Notes under the pieces: generated by a model
Databases searched by the model: none
What the model saw: only the letters and a program-made list of their open reading frames with translations
What the model was told of the DNA's origin: nothing
Source of the DNA: Candidatus Zipacnadia bacterium
GTDB taxonomy: Bacteria; Armatimonadota; Zipacnadia; JALGUG01
NCBI GenBank assembly: GCA_029820995.1
Contig: JALGUG010000017.1
Location: forward strand, 1-35,517
Direction of reading: 5' to 3'
Length of the DNA: 35,517 bases
Shown here: positions 24,286-32,478 of the stretch, piece after piece
How positions within the stretch are numbered: the stretch's first letter is position 1
Layout of the letters: every line of letters starts with the position of its first letter
Translations under genes and position numbers: made by a program

Positions 24286-25236
24286 ATGGAGTACCGCAAG
24301 TTGGGTAGGACCGGCGAGCAAGTATCGGAGATTATCCTGGGAGCATGGCAGTACGGCAAAGCGAACTGGGGCGATATCAAGGACGACGAGTCGGTCGCGA
24401 CGATCCATGCCGCGTTGGATGCCGGCATCAACATGATTGATACTGCGGTGGGCTATGGCCAGGGCTACTCGGAGGAAATCGTCGGCAAGGCCGTGGCGCA
24501 GCGCCGAGACGAGGTGCTGCTGGCCAGCAAGGTCGGCGCAAGTCCGGAGGGGATCAGGAAGGGCATAGACGAGTGCCTACAGCGGATGGGCCTCGAGCGC
24601 ATTGACCTGTATCAGGTGCACTATCCCAGTCCGCGCATTCCCATTGAGGACACGATCGGCGCGATGGCCGAGATCCAGCAGGCCGGCAAGATCCGCTGGA
24701 TCGGCGTCTCCAACTTCGACCTTGAGCAGATGAACAGGGCAGTGGCTACGGCGCGGATTGAGACGTGTCAGCCACCGTTCAACGTGTTCTGGCGCCAGAT
24801 TGATGAGGACGTGCTGCCCTTCTGCGTGGAGCACGAGATCGCTGTGATCCCGTACAGCCCGCTCGCTCAGGGGCTGCTGACCGGCAAGTTCCGGAAGCGG
24901 GAAGACATCCCCGGCGAGGGCGACATTCGGTCCAAGAACAAGCTCTTTGCGCCGGGCATCTTCGAGCAGTGCCTGGCGGTCGTCGAGTACATGGAGGGCG
25001 TGGCGGCCAAGCACGGCAAGACGTTGGTGCAGACCGCCATCGCCTGGACGTTGCAGTTCCCGGGCATCACGGCGCCCATCGTGGGGGCTCGGCGGCCCGA
25101 TCAACTGGCGCAGAACGTTGGCGGCGTGGGCTGGAAGCTGGACGAGGCGGAATTCCAGGAGATCAGCCGCCGGGGTTTGGAAGTCGGTAAGCAACTGGAC
25201 TACTCCAGCAACATGTGGGGCTATGCGCCGAAGTGA
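24286..25236 (+). CDS. Aldo/keto reductase
   Basis: This is a 316-residue NADPH-dependent oxidoreductase with an (alpha/beta)8 barrel. ATG 24286 has GGGAGGAA just upstream. The catalytic tetrad is complete: D52 and Y57 (NMIDTAVGYGQGYSEEIVG), K82 (VLLASKVG) and H112 (LYQVHYP). The C-terminal part has IPYSPLAQGLLTGKF and APIVGARRPDQLAQN, the NADP-binding blocks of the AKR11/AKR12 (IolS/YghZ-like) group. It likely reduces or oxidises an aldose, inosose or keto-sugar. Divergence from a GH38 alpha-mannosidase and the GH172-like gene 48 bases downstream suggest a sugar-utilisation unit. Confidence 0.93.
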   Translation: MEYRKLGRTGEQVSEIILGAWQYGKANWGDIKDDESVATIHAALDAGINMIDTAVGYGQGYSEEIVGKAVAQRRDEVLLASKVGASPEGIRKGIDECLQRMGLERIDLYQVHYPSPRIPIEDTIGAMAEIQQAGKIRWIGVSNFDLEQMNRAVATARIETCQPPFNVFWRQIDEDVLPFCVEHEIAVIPYSPLAQGLLTGKFRKREDIPGEGDIRSKNKLFAPGIFEQCLAVVEYMEGVAAKHGKTLVQTAIAWTLQFPGITAPIVGARRPDQLAQNVGGVGWKLDEAEFQEISRRGLEVGKQLDYSSNMWGYAPK

Positions 25237-25284
25237 CGGCGTGAGGACCGACTGAGATCATCGTCCGCGAAAGGGTGACAGGGA

Positions 25285-26370
25285 ATGCTGGGCATGGAGC
25301 TGGCGAGAGCCAAGGATTTCGCCGCTAAGCGAATCAGCAGCTATGACACCTCGGGCCGGAACAGGGACGCTTGGCCCCTCGGCGCCGGCGAGACGAAAAC
25401 GCTGGCCGAGATCGAGGGCTGCGGTGCGATCAGCCATCTCTGGTTTACCATCGGCTGCGAGGACCGGCACTACCTGCGGAAGCTGGTGCTGCGCGCGTAC
25501 TGGGACGGGGCCCAAGAGCCGGCTATCGAGTCGCCGGTGGGCGATTTCTTCAACGTGGGGCACGGGTTTCGCGCTTCGCACTCGTGCGCATTCTTCTCGA
25601 CCAGCGCTTCGGCCCAGGAGCTCGGCGGCGGCATGGCCATGAACGCCTGGCTGAGCATGCCCTTCCGCCAGGGCGCCAAGATCGAGATCGAGAACGGGTG
25701 CGAATGCGACGTGCGGTCCTTCTACTTTTATGTGGACTATCAGGTCCATCCATCGCTGCCCGAGGACGTGCTGTATTTCCACGCCCAATGGAAGCGCGAT
25801 AACCCCTGCGCCGGCTGGACCGGCCACGGCAGCGTGTGGCAGACGCCGGCCTGGAGCGAGCGCATGGCGGGCCCGGAGGGAGCCAACCTCGACGGCCGGA
25901 ACAACTACCTCCTCCTCGACACCGAGGGACGCGGGCACTTCGTGGGGTGCAACGTGTCCGTGCAGAATCTATATCGCGGCTGGTGGGGCGAGGGCGACGA
26001 CATGTTCTTCGTTGACGGGGAGGACTTCCCGCCCGACCTGCACGGAACAGGCACCGAGGACTACTTCTGCCACGCCTGGGGCATGCAGCCCAACAGCACT
26101 CCCTATCACGGCGTCAGCCTCTGGCAGCCGCGTCGCCCGCAGAACGAGCGCGACCCGGATGACTGGATCGGATTGTGGACCAACTACCGGTTACACGTGG
26201 TGGACCCGGTGCCCTTCACAAAGTCGCTGATCATGGGCATCGAACACGGCCACGCCAACAACCGCAGCGATGACTGGTCCAGCGTTGCGTACTGGTATCT
26301 CGACCGCCCCGAGCACAAACGGTACTGCGAACTGCCGCCACCGCAGGAACGCATCGTCAACTGGGCCTAG
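25285..26370 (+). CDS. GH172 (DUF2961) family glycoside hydrolase-like protein
   Basis: This 361-residue protein has the DUF2961 core: ISSYDTSGRNRDAWPL near the start, GCGAISHLWFTI (about 46-57), ESPVGDFFNVGHG (about 82-94), NAWLSMPF, and YRGWWGEGDDMFFVDGED (230-247) followed by HGTGTEDYFCHAWG (253-266). The family was established as GH172, with alpha-D-fructofuranosidase/difructose-anhydride and D-arabinofuranosidase activities. From memory, its two catalytic glutamates fall in the GEGD-like and GTGTEDYF blocks; here these would be E236 and E258. No signal peptide is visible, which suggests a cytosolic enzyme or one with an unrecognised export route. GH172 proteins form trimers or hexamers. 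It probably shares a transcript with the aldo/keto reductase. Substrate inference: a furanoside. Confidence 0.92.
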   Translation: MLGMELARAKDFAAKRISSYDTSGRNRDAWPLGAGETKTLAEIEGCGAISHLWFTIGCEDRHYLRKLVLRAYWDGAQEPAIESPVGDFFNVGHGFRASHSCAFFSTSASAQELGGGMAMNAWLSMPFRQGAKIEIENGCECDVRSFYFYVDYQVHPSLPEDVLYFHAQWKRDNPCAGWTGHGSVWQTPAWSERMAGPEGANLDGRNNYLLLDTEGRGHFVGCNVSVQNLYRGWWGEGDDMFFVDGEDFPPDLHGTGTEDYFCHAWGMQPNSTPYHGVSLWQPRRPQNERDPDDWIGLWTNYRLHVVDPVPFTKSLIMGIEHGHANNRSDDWSSVAYWYLDRPEHKRYCELPPPQERIVNWA

Positions 26371-26384
26371 ACTGCCCGCCTTGC

Positions 26385-27107
26385 TCAGTTCGCGATGCCC
26401 GTCGTCCACATATTGACGCGGCCAGTTACTGTCTGCTCTACGCGGAGCCACTTAACGTGGCCGTCGCAGAAGACGGCATTGACCGCAGCTTGGCCGCCGA
26501 ACGTGTGCCGGGTGCCGGGCAATTGGCCCTCGAGGTCCGCCAGCGCGTACGACCCGGCCGCGAGCACTGCCGGCGTAGCGCCGTCGCCCTCCGCGGCCAG
26601 GATTGTGCCACAGATGTCCTCGATGGCCCCCAGTTTCCGACCGGCGGGCCCGCGAGTGGTATAGGGCGTGATCAGCGGGAAGTCATTCAGGCCGTAGGAG
26701 TACTTGCGGCCGTCGGGTCGGTTGGTCATGCCCTGGCGCCAGAGGATGCCGCGGTCGTTGGCGCCGATCTTGGCCGGTTCGCTGGGGCATTCGAACAGGG
26801 CGTAGCTCGCCGTATAGGGCAGCAGATCGTCGGCCCAGGCGGCGACGCCCGGGTCCGAGTACTCACCGTGTATGCTCGGCCCCAGACGCTCGTCATAGTC
26901 CTGAGCGTACATTAGGGCCGCGGTGCCGATCTGGCGGAGGTTCGACTGGCAGGAGGAAATACGCGCCCGTTCCTTGGAGCGCTCGATGACAGGCCAGGTA
27001 ATGGCGGCCAGAACGGTCAGGATCGCCAAGACCACCAGGATTTCGACGAGCGTGAACGCTCTCGTCGGGCCGGGCGTCCGGCCCCTGGGTCCCCCGTAGC
27101 CGGACAT
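26385..27107 (-). CDS. Type II secretion/type IV prepilin-like protein with H-X-DG-type C-terminus
   Basis: This 240-residue protein begins with a class III prepilin signal: a basic leader to TRA, then FTLVEILVVLAILTVLAAI. The residue before the cleavage site is Ala rather than the usual Gly. After the helix come SSCQSNLRQIGTAALMYAQDYDE (the SNLRQIG block) and GTRHTFGGQAAVNAVFCDGHVKW. The last block is the H-X9-DG type signature seen many times over in Planctomycetota, Lentisphaerae and Armatimonadota genomes, here with a longer gap between H and DG. It should be processed by a prepilin peptidase outside this window and could use the pilus machine encoded at the left end. Its stop is 14 bases from the convergent GH172 gene. 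Function within these lineages is unknown. Confidence 0.9.
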   Translation of the reverse strand: MSGYGGPRGRTPGPTRAFTLVEILVVLAILTVLAAITWPVIERSKERARISSCQSNLRQIGTAALMYAQDYDERLGPSIHGEYSDPGVAAWADDLLPYTASYALFECPSEPAKIGANDRGILWRQGMTNRPDGRKYSYGLNDFPLITPYTTRGPAGRKLGAIEDICGTILAAEGDGATPAVLAAGSYALADLEGQLPGTRHTFGGQAAVNAVFCDGHVKWLRVEQTVTGRVNMWTTGIAN

Positions 27108-27317
27108 CGGGCGCCGGGCCGAGCAGCGCGAGTACCAGGTGACTCAGGAGGCGATAAGAGCACGCGCGACTCGGCCCGACCTCACCTTCCTACAGCACGT
27201 TTTCGCCGCGTTTAGTTCCCATTCCTCCCCGGACCACCGAGAATTCAAGGGCAGGACCCTGCTCGGAAGCCGGCGAATGCTAGCACACCATACTCGTTTT
27301 CGGGAGGCATATGAACA

Positions 27318-28229
27318 ATGCGCAAGAAGCTCGCGATTGGGTCCTGGGCGTACATGTTCGGGCCGTATGAGCAGAATCCGGTGCCGCTGGACGAGGTGCT
27401 GAGGAAGCTGAACGAGCTGGGCTTTGACGGGATCGAGCTGGCGGGCTTTACGCCTCATGCCAGCCCGGAGGACTATCCGACCAAAGCGGACCGCGGGGTG
27501 CTCAAGCAAAAGCTCGCGGACCGCAATCTGGCTCCGGTCGGCTATGCCTGCAACCTGTATGACACGCCGCCGGCGAGCAACGACGAGGCGGTCCGGAAGC
27601 AGTATCTGGAGGACTTCAAGAAGAACGTCGAGTTCTGCGTGGATGTGGGCATCCCCACGATCCGTGTAGATACCGCCAGCCCTCCGCCGCTGCTGGAGGG
27701 CGTGACGTACGAGGACGCGTGGAGCCGGCTCAAGACCATGTGGCACGAGTGCGCTGAACACGCAGCCCAGAACGGCGTCCTGATGGTCTGGGAGTTCGAG
27801 CCGGGCTTCATGTTCAATAAGCCCAGCGAGGTTGTGAAGCTGTACGAGGACGTGGATCACCCGAACTTCAAGATTCTGCTCGATAGCTGCCATGCCCACA
27901 TGTGCGCGGCAATCGGCGCTCGCCAGCCGGAGCCGAAAGAAATCCTGCCTGGCGGCGAGATTGAGTTCATTGGGATGCTCCAAGGCAAGATCGGGCACAT
28001 CCACCTGATTGATTCGGACAACACGCTGCACGATGACGACACCTCCACCCACGCCCCCTTCGGCAGCGGCGTCCTGGACTTCGACCAGATCATGCCGGCC
28101 ATCCTGAACGCGGGATACGACTCGGAATGGTGGTCCATTGACCTGTGCTTCTGGCCGGAAGCCTGGGAGGTCACGGCCCAGAGCAAGGAGTTCGTGGACC
28201 AGCTCATTGACAAGTACGGGACGTCTTAG
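27318..28229 (+). CDS. Sugar phosphate isomerase/epimerase-like TIM-barrel protein
   Basis: This is a 303-residue xylose-isomerase-like TIM-barrel protein. ATG 27318 lies ten bases after GGGAGG; another ATG at 27311 is out of frame. Blocks are LNELGFDGIELAGFTPHA, VLMVWEFEPGFMFN (Glu ligand), ILLDSCHAHMC (Asp), GHIHLIDSDNTLHDDDTSTHAPFG (His) and SEWWSIDLCF, where the last ligand, usually Glu, reads Asp. It is thus slightly divergent at the metal site. It is followed after 107 bases by an FAD-dependent oxidoreductase, then by a transporter and a zinc dehydrogenase on the same strand. Likely role: isomerising or epimerising a sugar in a catabolic route; substrate unknown. Confidence 0.9.
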   Translation: MRKKLAIGSWAYMFGPYEQNPVPLDEVLRKLNELGFDGIELAGFTPHASPEDYPTKADRGVLKQKLADRNLAPVGYACNLYDTPPASNDEAVRKQYLEDFKKNVEFCVDVGIPTIRVDTASPPPLLEGVTYEDAWSRLKTMWHECAEHAAQNGVLMVWEFEPGFMFNKPSEVVKLYEDVDHPNFKILLDSCHAHMCAAIGARQPEPKEILPGGEIEFIGMLQGKIGHIHLIDSDNTLHDDDTSTHAPFGSGVLDFDQIMPAILNAGYDSEWWSIDLCFWPEAWEVTAQSKEFVDQLIDKYGTS

Positions 28230-28323
28230 AGGTCCTGTGAGAGGCCGCATGTGAGCCGTCGGAGGGGCCGAAGGCGAGGCTGCACGTCGTTCGCAGCCGA
28301 AGTATCCGGCCCGACACGCGAAC

Positions 28324-28328
28324 GGAGG
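28324..28328 (+). promoter_or_regulatory. Shine-Dalgarno site selecting ATG 28337
   Basis: GGAGG is eight bases before ATG 28337 but only two bases before GTG 28331, which supports the ATG start. Confidence 0.6.
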
Positions 28329-28336
28329 CCGTGCAA

Positions 28337-29653
28337 ATGGCTGGGCGCACAATTGCCGAGCCCAACAAAGAGCTGCCGGTGGCCGCGGAGGTGGATGTCG
28401 TCGTGGCGGGTGGAGGGCCGGCGGGTGTGGGGGCGGCGCTGTCGGCGGCGCGAAATGGCGCCAGGACGCTCTTGATTGAGCAGTTCGGCGCTCTGGGCGG
28501 CATGGCCACGACCGGGCTGCACCATCACCTGTGCATCCTGAACTCCGCCCAGGGCGGTGAGGACCGCATTATCGGCGGCATCTCGATCGAGATCTGCGAC
28601 CGGCTCGTGGCTAGGGGCGTCGGCGAATACAATGGGCCGAACTTCGACTACGAAGTGGAGAGCCTGAAGCTGGAGTTGGACGTGCTGATGGAGGAGGCCG
28701 GCGTGTCGGTGCTGTTCCACACCTTCGCCTCAGGCGTTCTGACCGAGGCGGACGGCGTGACAGGCGTGATCGTGCAGAACAAGTCCGGGCGGCAGGCGAT
28801 TCTGGCGAAGAACGCGGTGGACTGCACCGGCGACGCGGACCTCGCCGCCTGGGCCGGCGCGCGGTTCGAGCAGGGGCGCGAGAGCGACGGCCTGTGCCAG
28901 CCGGTGACGCTGATGTTCCGGGTGGGCGGCTGCGACACCGAGCGGGTGCGGCAGCACCAGCGAGAAGATCCGGGCCTGAGGAGCACCTGGCAGCGGGCCA
29001 TTGACGCGGGCGACATGGACCCATTTCAGACCCAGCTCATGGGCTTCTGGTATTTGCAGTGCCGCCCCGATCAGATCGGCGTCAACTTCACCAACCAAAC
29101 GGGGATCGATTCCACGAGCGCGTGGGACCTGTCGCGGGCCGAGGTGGTCGGCCGCAAACAGGTGCAGCAGGCGTTGCACGTGATGCGCAAGTACGTGCCG
29201 GGTTGCGAAAACGCGTACCTGATTGACACCGCGCAAGTCATCGGCACCCGGGAAAGCCGGCGCATCGTCGGCGCGAAGACACTCACCGTGGAGGATGTGC
29301 TGGAGTGCCGGAAGTCCGAGGACGGAATCGCCAAGAGCTCGTTCTTCGTAGACATCCACAGCCCGGATAGGACGGGGCTGTTCGAGCCGCGGCACCTGCC
29401 GAAGGGCGAGCACTACGACATCCCCTACGGCTGCCTGGTGCCCGAGAAAGTGGACAATTTGCTGGTGGCCGGGCGATGCATTTCCGTGACACACGAGGCG
29501 CTGGGCTCGACGCGGGTAATGTTCCAGTGCCTGGCGTTGGGGGAAGCCGCGGGCTGCGCGGCGGCGCTGAGCTGCGCGTCGGGAACGAAGGTGCGCGACA
29601 TTGACGTGCAGGAGCTGCGGGCGAAACTCCGGGCGCAGGGGGCGATTGTGTGA
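28337..29653 (+). CDS. FAD-dependent oxidoreductase (FAD_oxidored family)
   Basis: This is a 438-residue flavoprotein. The FAD-binding Rossmann motif is DVVVAGGGPAGVGAALSAAR (20-39, GGGPAG at 25-30), followed by TLLIEQFGALGGMATTG, which is characteristic of the FAD_oxidored (PF12831-like) group. The internal CTGDADLAAWAG and the C-terminal IPYGCLVPEKVDNLLVAGRCISVTHEALGSTRVM match that family. Members are often annotated as xanthan-lyase-linked or generic oxidoreductases and are common in glycan-degrading lineages; the physiological substrate is unknown. There is no signal peptide. Clustering with a TIM-barrel isomerase upstream and an EamA transporter downstream suggests sugar oxidation. Confidence 0.92.
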   Translation: MAGRTIAEPNKELPVAAEVDVVVAGGGPAGVGAALSAARNGARTLLIEQFGALGGMATTGLHHHLCILNSAQGGEDRIIGGISIEICDRLVARGVGEYNGPNFDYEVESLKLELDVLMEEAGVSVLFHTFASGVLTEADGVTGVIVQNKSGRQAILAKNAVDCTGDADLAAWAGARFEQGRESDGLCQPVTLMFRVGGCDTERVRQHQREDPGLRSTWQRAIDAGDMDPFQTQLMGFWYLQCRPDQIGVNFTNQTGIDSTSAWDLSRAEVVGRKQVQQALHVMRKYVPGCENAYLIDTAQVIGTRESRRIVGAKTLTVEDVLECRKSEDGIAKSSFFVDIHSPDRTGLFEPRHLPKGEHYDIPYGCLVPEKVDNLLVAGRCISVTHEALGSTRVMFQCLALGEAAGCAAALSCASGTKVRDIDVQELRAKLRAQGAIV

Positions 29654-29700
29654 GCAGGCGACCTGCGGCGGCGGCCTCCACCGACGCACTGGGCGAGTAG

Positions 29701-30546
29701 ATGCTCTATCTAGCCCTGTCCGTCTCCGCGGCAACCGTGTTCGGCCAGCTTATGAAGCTGGCGATTGTGCGCCGCGACGACCTGTACGTCATTTGCGCCG
29801 CAAACTATGTCACTGCCGGCACTCTGGGGATCGTGTCCGGCCTGGCGACCGGGGAGGCGATCGAGGCTCCCGGGCGCCTCATCGCGCTGGCTATTCCCGC
29901 CGGCGTGATGTTCATCGCATCCTTCGTGTGCTGGCTGTGGTCCATGCAGCGCGGCGGCTTGTACGTCTCCACGGTGGTCTTCCAGCTCAACGCCGCCGTC
30001 CCCGTGCTGGCCTCGCTGATCATCTGGGCCGAGCGTCCCGCTCCGCTGCAGTGGCTCGGGATGCTGCTGCTCGTCCCGGCCTTCGTGTTACTGGCCCACA
30101 AGCGAGCGGCGGGCGTGAAGAGCGAGAAGCCCTGGTCGCCGTGGCTGGCGCTGGCGCTGTTCCTGACGACGGGCCTTTCGACCACCTGTATCAAGGTCAA
30201 GCACCACATTGGGCTGGACGAAGTGCAGCTCCTGTTTTTTGGAGCAGTGTTCGCGGTCGCCGCGCTGATCGGCCTGGCAGTGTGCTTCGGCCTGCGGTCG
30301 AGATTCCTGACACCGGCCGTGGCCATCGGCGCCGGAATCGGCCTGAGCAACTTTATCACCGTCATCAGCCTCGGGCGGGCGGTGGAATTCGTGGCGGGCT
30401 ACATCGTGTTTCCGGTGCAGGCGGCCGGGGCCATTGTGCTGGCCGCCGTCCTGGCGCTGACCCTCTGGCGGGAGCACCTGACCTGGCGTGGCGGCCTGGG
30501 CATAGCCCTCGCGCTGGGCTGTGTGGTGCTGTTGGTGGGCACGTAG
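29701..30546 (+). CDS. EamA/DMT superfamily membrane transporter
   Basis: This 281-residue protein is almost entirely hydrophobic, with about nine or ten predicted transmembrane helices in two halves. Helices include MLYLALSVSAATVFGQLMKLA at the start, LIALAIPAGVMFIASFVCWLW, VPVLASLIIWAERPAPLQWLGM and a C-terminal pair ending WRGGLGIALALGCVVLLVG. The WAERP...QWLGM and REHLTWRGGLGI motifs are those at the end of each EamA half. DMT transporters move metabolites, nucleotide sugars or amino acids. No convincing Shine-Dalgarno precedes the ATG, and an in-frame TAG is directly before it, so translation may be weak or coupled to the oxidoreductase gene that ends 47 bases upstream. Confidence 0.88.
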   Translation: MLYLALSVSAATVFGQLMKLAIVRRDDLYVICAANYVTAGTLGIVSGLATGEAIEAPGRLIALAIPAGVMFIASFVCWLWSMQRGGLYVSTVVFQLNAAVPVLASLIIWAERPAPLQWLGMLLLVPAFVLLAHKRAAGVKSEKPWSPWLALALFLTTGLSTTCIKVKHHIGLDEVQLLFFGAVFAVAALIGLAVCFGLRSRFLTPAVAIGAGIGLSNFITVISLGRAVEFVAGYIVFPVQAAGAIVLAAVLALTLWREHLTWRGGLGIALALGCVVLLVGT

Positions 30547-30706
30547 TGCGGAAGGGCAAGACACAGGAGGTTTTCCGGAGGGTTCGCGCGAAGGCCCAAT
30601 AAGCGCAAAAGGGAACGTACGGGCACCCCGGAGCTCGCGCACGCGGCGAGGGAAGGGCCCGTCAGGGCGCGACTGCTCCTGGAGCCTGGAGAGGGGAGTT
30701 AGACCA

Positions 30707-31774
30707 ATGAAAGCGCAGATCTTCTATGAGCCGGAGAAGATGGAGTACGTGACCGATGCGCCGGACCCGCAGGCGGCGCAGGACGAGGTCGTCGTGAACG
30801 TCAAGGCCTGCGGAATCTGCGGCTCCGATGTCGCGTACTACTACGGAATGTCGTCACTGGAGACGGAGGACGGCAAGGGGCCGCTGATCCTGGGGCACGA
30901 GTTCACGGGCGAGGTCGTCGAGGTGGGGGAGATCCCCCGCGAACTCGGGCTATTCCAGCCGGGAGACCGGGTGGTGCTGGATCCGGTGCAGTACTGCAAC
31001 GCCTGCGAGATCTGCAAGCGCGGCTATGTGAACCTCTGCGAGACCAAGAGCGTCTTAGGAGTGTCAACGGACGGCGGCTTCGCCGAGCAGTGCAAGGCGA
31101 AGTACACCGCGGTGCACAAGTTGCCGGAGAACGTCACGTATGAGCAGGGGGCCCTCACGGAGCCCCTGGCGTGTGCGACGTATGCGCTTCAGAATATGGG
31201 CGTCTTCCCCGGCGACTTCGTCGTGATCTTCGGGCCGGGGCCGATCGGGCTCATGGCAGTGCAGCTTGTGAAGGCCGCCGGCGCCGGGACGGTGCTGCTG
31301 GTGGGGACGCGCGACTACCGGCTGGAGCTGGGCCGGCAACTCGGGGCGGACGTTATCTGTAACACGGCAGACCGGTCCTCGCCCTGGTATTGTGACGACG
31401 TGAAGGCCAAGGTCGAGGAGCTGACGCAGGGCAAGATGGCGAACAAGGCCCTGACCACGACCAGCTCGCTCGACGCGATGCACACGGCTCTGGACATCAC
31501 GGGACGCCGGGCGGTGATTGTGTTCTTCGGGCTGCCGGGCGATAAGGACCGCGTCGAGGTGCCGGTGTTGGATTCGATTCTGTGGGACAAGACGATTCGG
31601 TTTAGCTGGTTGGCTCCGCTGACCTGGCCCAGCGCGCTGTCGGCGCTGGGAACGGGCAAGGTCAACGCGGAGCCACTGATCAGTGGCCAGTACAAGCTAG
31701 AAGAGCTGAAGCGCGGGCTGGCCGAAGTGAAGGACCGGGTCGGCAACCCGATCAAGGCGCTCGTTGTGCCCTGA
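30707..31774 (+). CDS. Zinc-dependent alcohol/polyol dehydrogenase (MDR superfamily)
   Basis: This is a 355-residue medium-chain dehydrogenase. ATG 30707 is eight bases after GAGGGGAG; the longer open frame upstream lacks support. Catalytic zinc ligands are C38 (GICGSD), H64 and E65 (GHEFTGEV) and E152 (TEPLAC). The structural zinc cysteines are C97, C100, C103 and C111 (CNACEICKRGYVNLC). The nucleotide-binding motif is VVIFGPGPIGLMAVQL (172-187). Close relatives include sorbitol, threonine and L-iditol dehydrogenases. NAD or NADP preference is not decided by eye. It lies in the same strand run as the FAD oxidoreductase and two sugar-epimerase-like genes, which suggests polyol or aldose oxidation. 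Confidence 0.93.
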   Translation: MKAQIFYEPEKMEYVTDAPDPQAAQDEVVVNVKACGICGSDVAYYYGMSSLETEDGKGPLILGHEFTGEVVEVGEIPRELGLFQPGDRVVLDPVQYCNACEICKRGYVNLCETKSVLGVSTDGGFAEQCKAKYTAVHKLPENVTYEQGALTEPLACATYALQNMGVFPGDFVVIFGPGPIGLMAVQLVKAAGAGTVLLVGTRDYRLELGRQLGADVICNTADRSSPWYCDDVKAKVEELTQGKMANKALTTTSSLDAMHTALDITGRRAVIVFFGLPGDKDRVEVPVLDSILWDKTIRFSWLAPLTWPSALSALGTGKVNAEPLISGQYKLEELKRGLAEVKDRVGNPIKALVVP

Positions 31775-31809
31775 GGAGCTGCCGGCGGCAACCTGCAAGG
31801 AGGACGCGA

Positions 31810-32478
31810 GTGTTGAGACGCTTCGCTGCGCTGTGCGCGGTTGTATCGGTGGTCATCGGGCTGGCGGGATGCAAGAAGAAGACTCGAGACATCGTTCTCC
31901 TGCCGGAAACCCAAACGCCGATGGGACAGGAATACAAAGACCCGGATGGAGCATTCAGCCTGCGCATTCCGGAGGGCTGGAGACAGGATAAAGAGACGCA
32001 GGCGCCGGGCATCGTGGCTGTCTTCGTGCCGGAGGGGGCCGAAGCCGGCACGAACATCAGCATCCAGGCCGAGAACGTGGGTGCGACGGCTCTGGAGTAT
32101 TATTCCCACTTGAACGAACAGAACTCGAAACGCGTGTTGAACGGCTATCAGCCCCTCGGCGAACGCGAGGCGGCTAACCTGGACGGCGCGCCGGCGGCGG
32201 TGGCGCGGTTCCGGTTCGACCGGGGTGGCCAGGTCTACGAGTCGTTACGGTACCTGGTAATCAACCACGGCGAGGCTTATCAAATCACTCTGACTGCGTC
32301 CCAGGGCAGCTTGAAGGGATACGAAGACGCGTACTACGGGTTGCTGAATAGTTGGAAGTTCAGCCAGCCCTGGAGCGAAACGCCTCCAGCCCCGGCGGAG
32401 CAGGGCGCGCCCACTGAAGCCAAGCCGGACAAGGGCCCGTCGGCGCCCAATGCAAAGCCGGAGGCTCCGGGCTCATGA
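31810..32478 (+). CDS. Predicted lipoprotein with PsbP/Mog1-like C-domain
   Basis: This is a 222-residue envelope protein. GTG 31810 follows AAGGAGGA by five bases. MLRRFAALCAVVSVVIGLAGC is a lipoprotein signal with lipobox LAGC, so C21 should be lipidated. The rest has EYKDPDGAFSLRIPEGWRQDK, typical of the short beta-sheet domains called PsbP-like or DUF1795, and a proline/alanine/lysine-rich C-terminus. It overlaps the next gene by four bases (ATGA), so the two are translationally coupled. The two proteins share the same core pattern and are likely tandem duplicates. Function unknown; possibly surface attachment or an outer-envelope scaffold. Confidence 0.85.
   Translation: MLRRFAALCAVVSVVIGLAGCKKKTRDIVLLPETQTPMGQEYKDPDGAFSLRIPEGWRQDKETQAPGIVAVFVPEGAEAGTNISIQAENVGATALEYYSHLNEQNSKRVLNGYQPLGEREAANLDGAPAAVARFRFDRGGQVYESLRYLVINHGEAYQITLTASQGSLKGYEDAYYGLLNSWKFSQPWSETPPAPAEQGAPTEAKPDKGPSAPNAKPEAPGS

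Noticed and set aside
24090-24434. 115-codon N-terminal extension of the mannosidase
   Set aside because: It would overlap the divergent aldo/keto reductase gene, and the family N-terminus begins at 24089.
27144-28352. Minus-strand open frame of about 400 codons opposite the TIM-barrel gene
   Set aside because: It is an antisense shadow of a well-supported isomerase-like gene and has no motif.
29601-30602. Alternative plus-strand frame over the EamA gene
   Set aside because: It is Arg/Gly-rich without membrane helices, whereas the chosen frame gives a coherent polytopic protein.
30521-30706. 62-codon N-terminal extension of the zinc dehydrogenase
   Set aside because: It is not like any MDR N-terminus and overlaps the end of the transporter gene; ATG 30707 has a good ribosome-binding site.
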